Source: Dipteronia dyeriana (Eukaryota; Streptophyta; Magnoliopsida; Sapindales; Sapindaceae). From it: 64,000 nt of DNA. The number at the start of each line of letters is the position of its first letter. Positions within the stretch are counted from its first letter, which is position 1. This document shows, piece after piece, positions 63,555 to 64,000 of the stretch. Both the position numbers and the translations under genes were made by a program. The notes beneath the pieces are model-generated. The model saw only the letters and a list, made by a program, of their open reading frames with translations, was not told the origin of the DNA and did no database searches. The stretch lies in assembly GCA_032871835.1 (NCBI GenBank), contig CM065297.1:90169052-90233051 (forward strand), in the 5' to 3' direction.

Positions 63555-64000
63555 TGTGTGTGTCTTATGATAGTTTTGATTTGAGTTTTGAACTCATTTA
63601 AAGCTATATTGAGTTTCAATTGAAATCTCACATGTTGAGTTGGGTTTTGATTTTGCCTATGTTTTCACATGTTTGGGATTCTATTGTGCTAGCTTTGATT
63701 CTAGGATTATTTGATGATCTTTAGTTGATTAATTTTGCGAAAAATAGTTCCTTACATGTATTAGGCTCTCTTTGGCCGAAATCTCACTATAATACATGTG
63801 CTTGTGTTCTTTTGAGCTATTCATGTGCTTTTTTGAATCTAAGAATAGGAAATATGCTCTAGAACTCTTGCTTTAATCTAAATGAATTTGTCACATGATT
63901 TTAGCATATTTTTGGTAAATGAGATTTAAACTTGATTGTGCATTAATTGAACATATCTTGTGACTCAAGTTTTAAATCTATGCATGTATCTAGGTTGTTA
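62262..64000 (+). mobile_element. LTR3: 3' LTR of element E, cut by the window edge
   Basis: Starts TTTTAGGTTTTAG (second base G changed to T, so the TG terminus is lost) and is collinear with LTR2 to the right edge. By comparison with LTR2 about 0.9 kb is outside the window. It retains the TATA box (TTTATATATCC near 63169-63179) and the palindromic block at 63040-63110. Confidence 0.9.

Overview
The window is nuclear DNA from a flowering plant, most likely a eudicot. The evidence is AT-rich intergenic sequence, degraded plant mobile domain (PMD) genes, and nested LTR retrotransposons of plant lineages: Tat and Reina among Ty3/gypsy, SIRE among Ty1/copia. I see no rRNA or tRNA gene, no CRISPR array and no bacterial operon structure. 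Roughly four fifths of the window is transposon-derived. Only one open frame (25968-26420, minus) looks like a possibly intact host gene.

Layout. 1-7310: two paralogous, broken PMD genes in tandem on the minus strand, separated by duplicated AT-rich DNA. 7900-8040: a small hairpin (MITE-like). About 8745-20010: an old Tat-lineage Ty3/gypsy element on the plus strand, with 5' LTR, primer site, gag, protease, RT, two RNase H domains, integrase, a ~98-bp tandem array and an antisense ORF; its 3' LTR is missing. 20014-25458: a Reina-like Ty3/gypsy element with both ~405-bp LTRs, abutting the Tat remnant. 25459-28835: host DNA with a small intact-looking gene, a related-looking small pseudogene, and one copy of a 0.8-kb repeat.

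28836-51426: element C (minus), a SIRE-like LTR element flanked by the 5-bp duplication AAGTT. It carries gag and a plant-transposon-protein ORF (Transposase_32 type) but no protease, integrase or RT. Element D (36415-48585, plus), a SIRE copia with a complete but broken gag-pol, is inserted in its gag. A 2.47-kb solo LTR (45877-48350) is inserted in D's 3' LTR. 51432-54221: host DNA with a second copy of the 0.8-kb repeat. 54222-64000: element E (plus), same family as element C, preceded by a truncated third LTR and running off the right edge.

The most notable content is the C/E family. Two independent copies share gag plus a Transposase_32-like ORF and lack all pol enzymes, so the family probably moved using enzymes supplied by relatives. 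D has the same Met-tRNA primer site, the same polypurine tract and a similar C-rich motif near its LTR ends, so it belongs to the kind of element that could have helped. The C/E LTRs also carry a G-box-centred palindrome upstream of the TATA box, and the 5' LTR of E has lost that TATA box.
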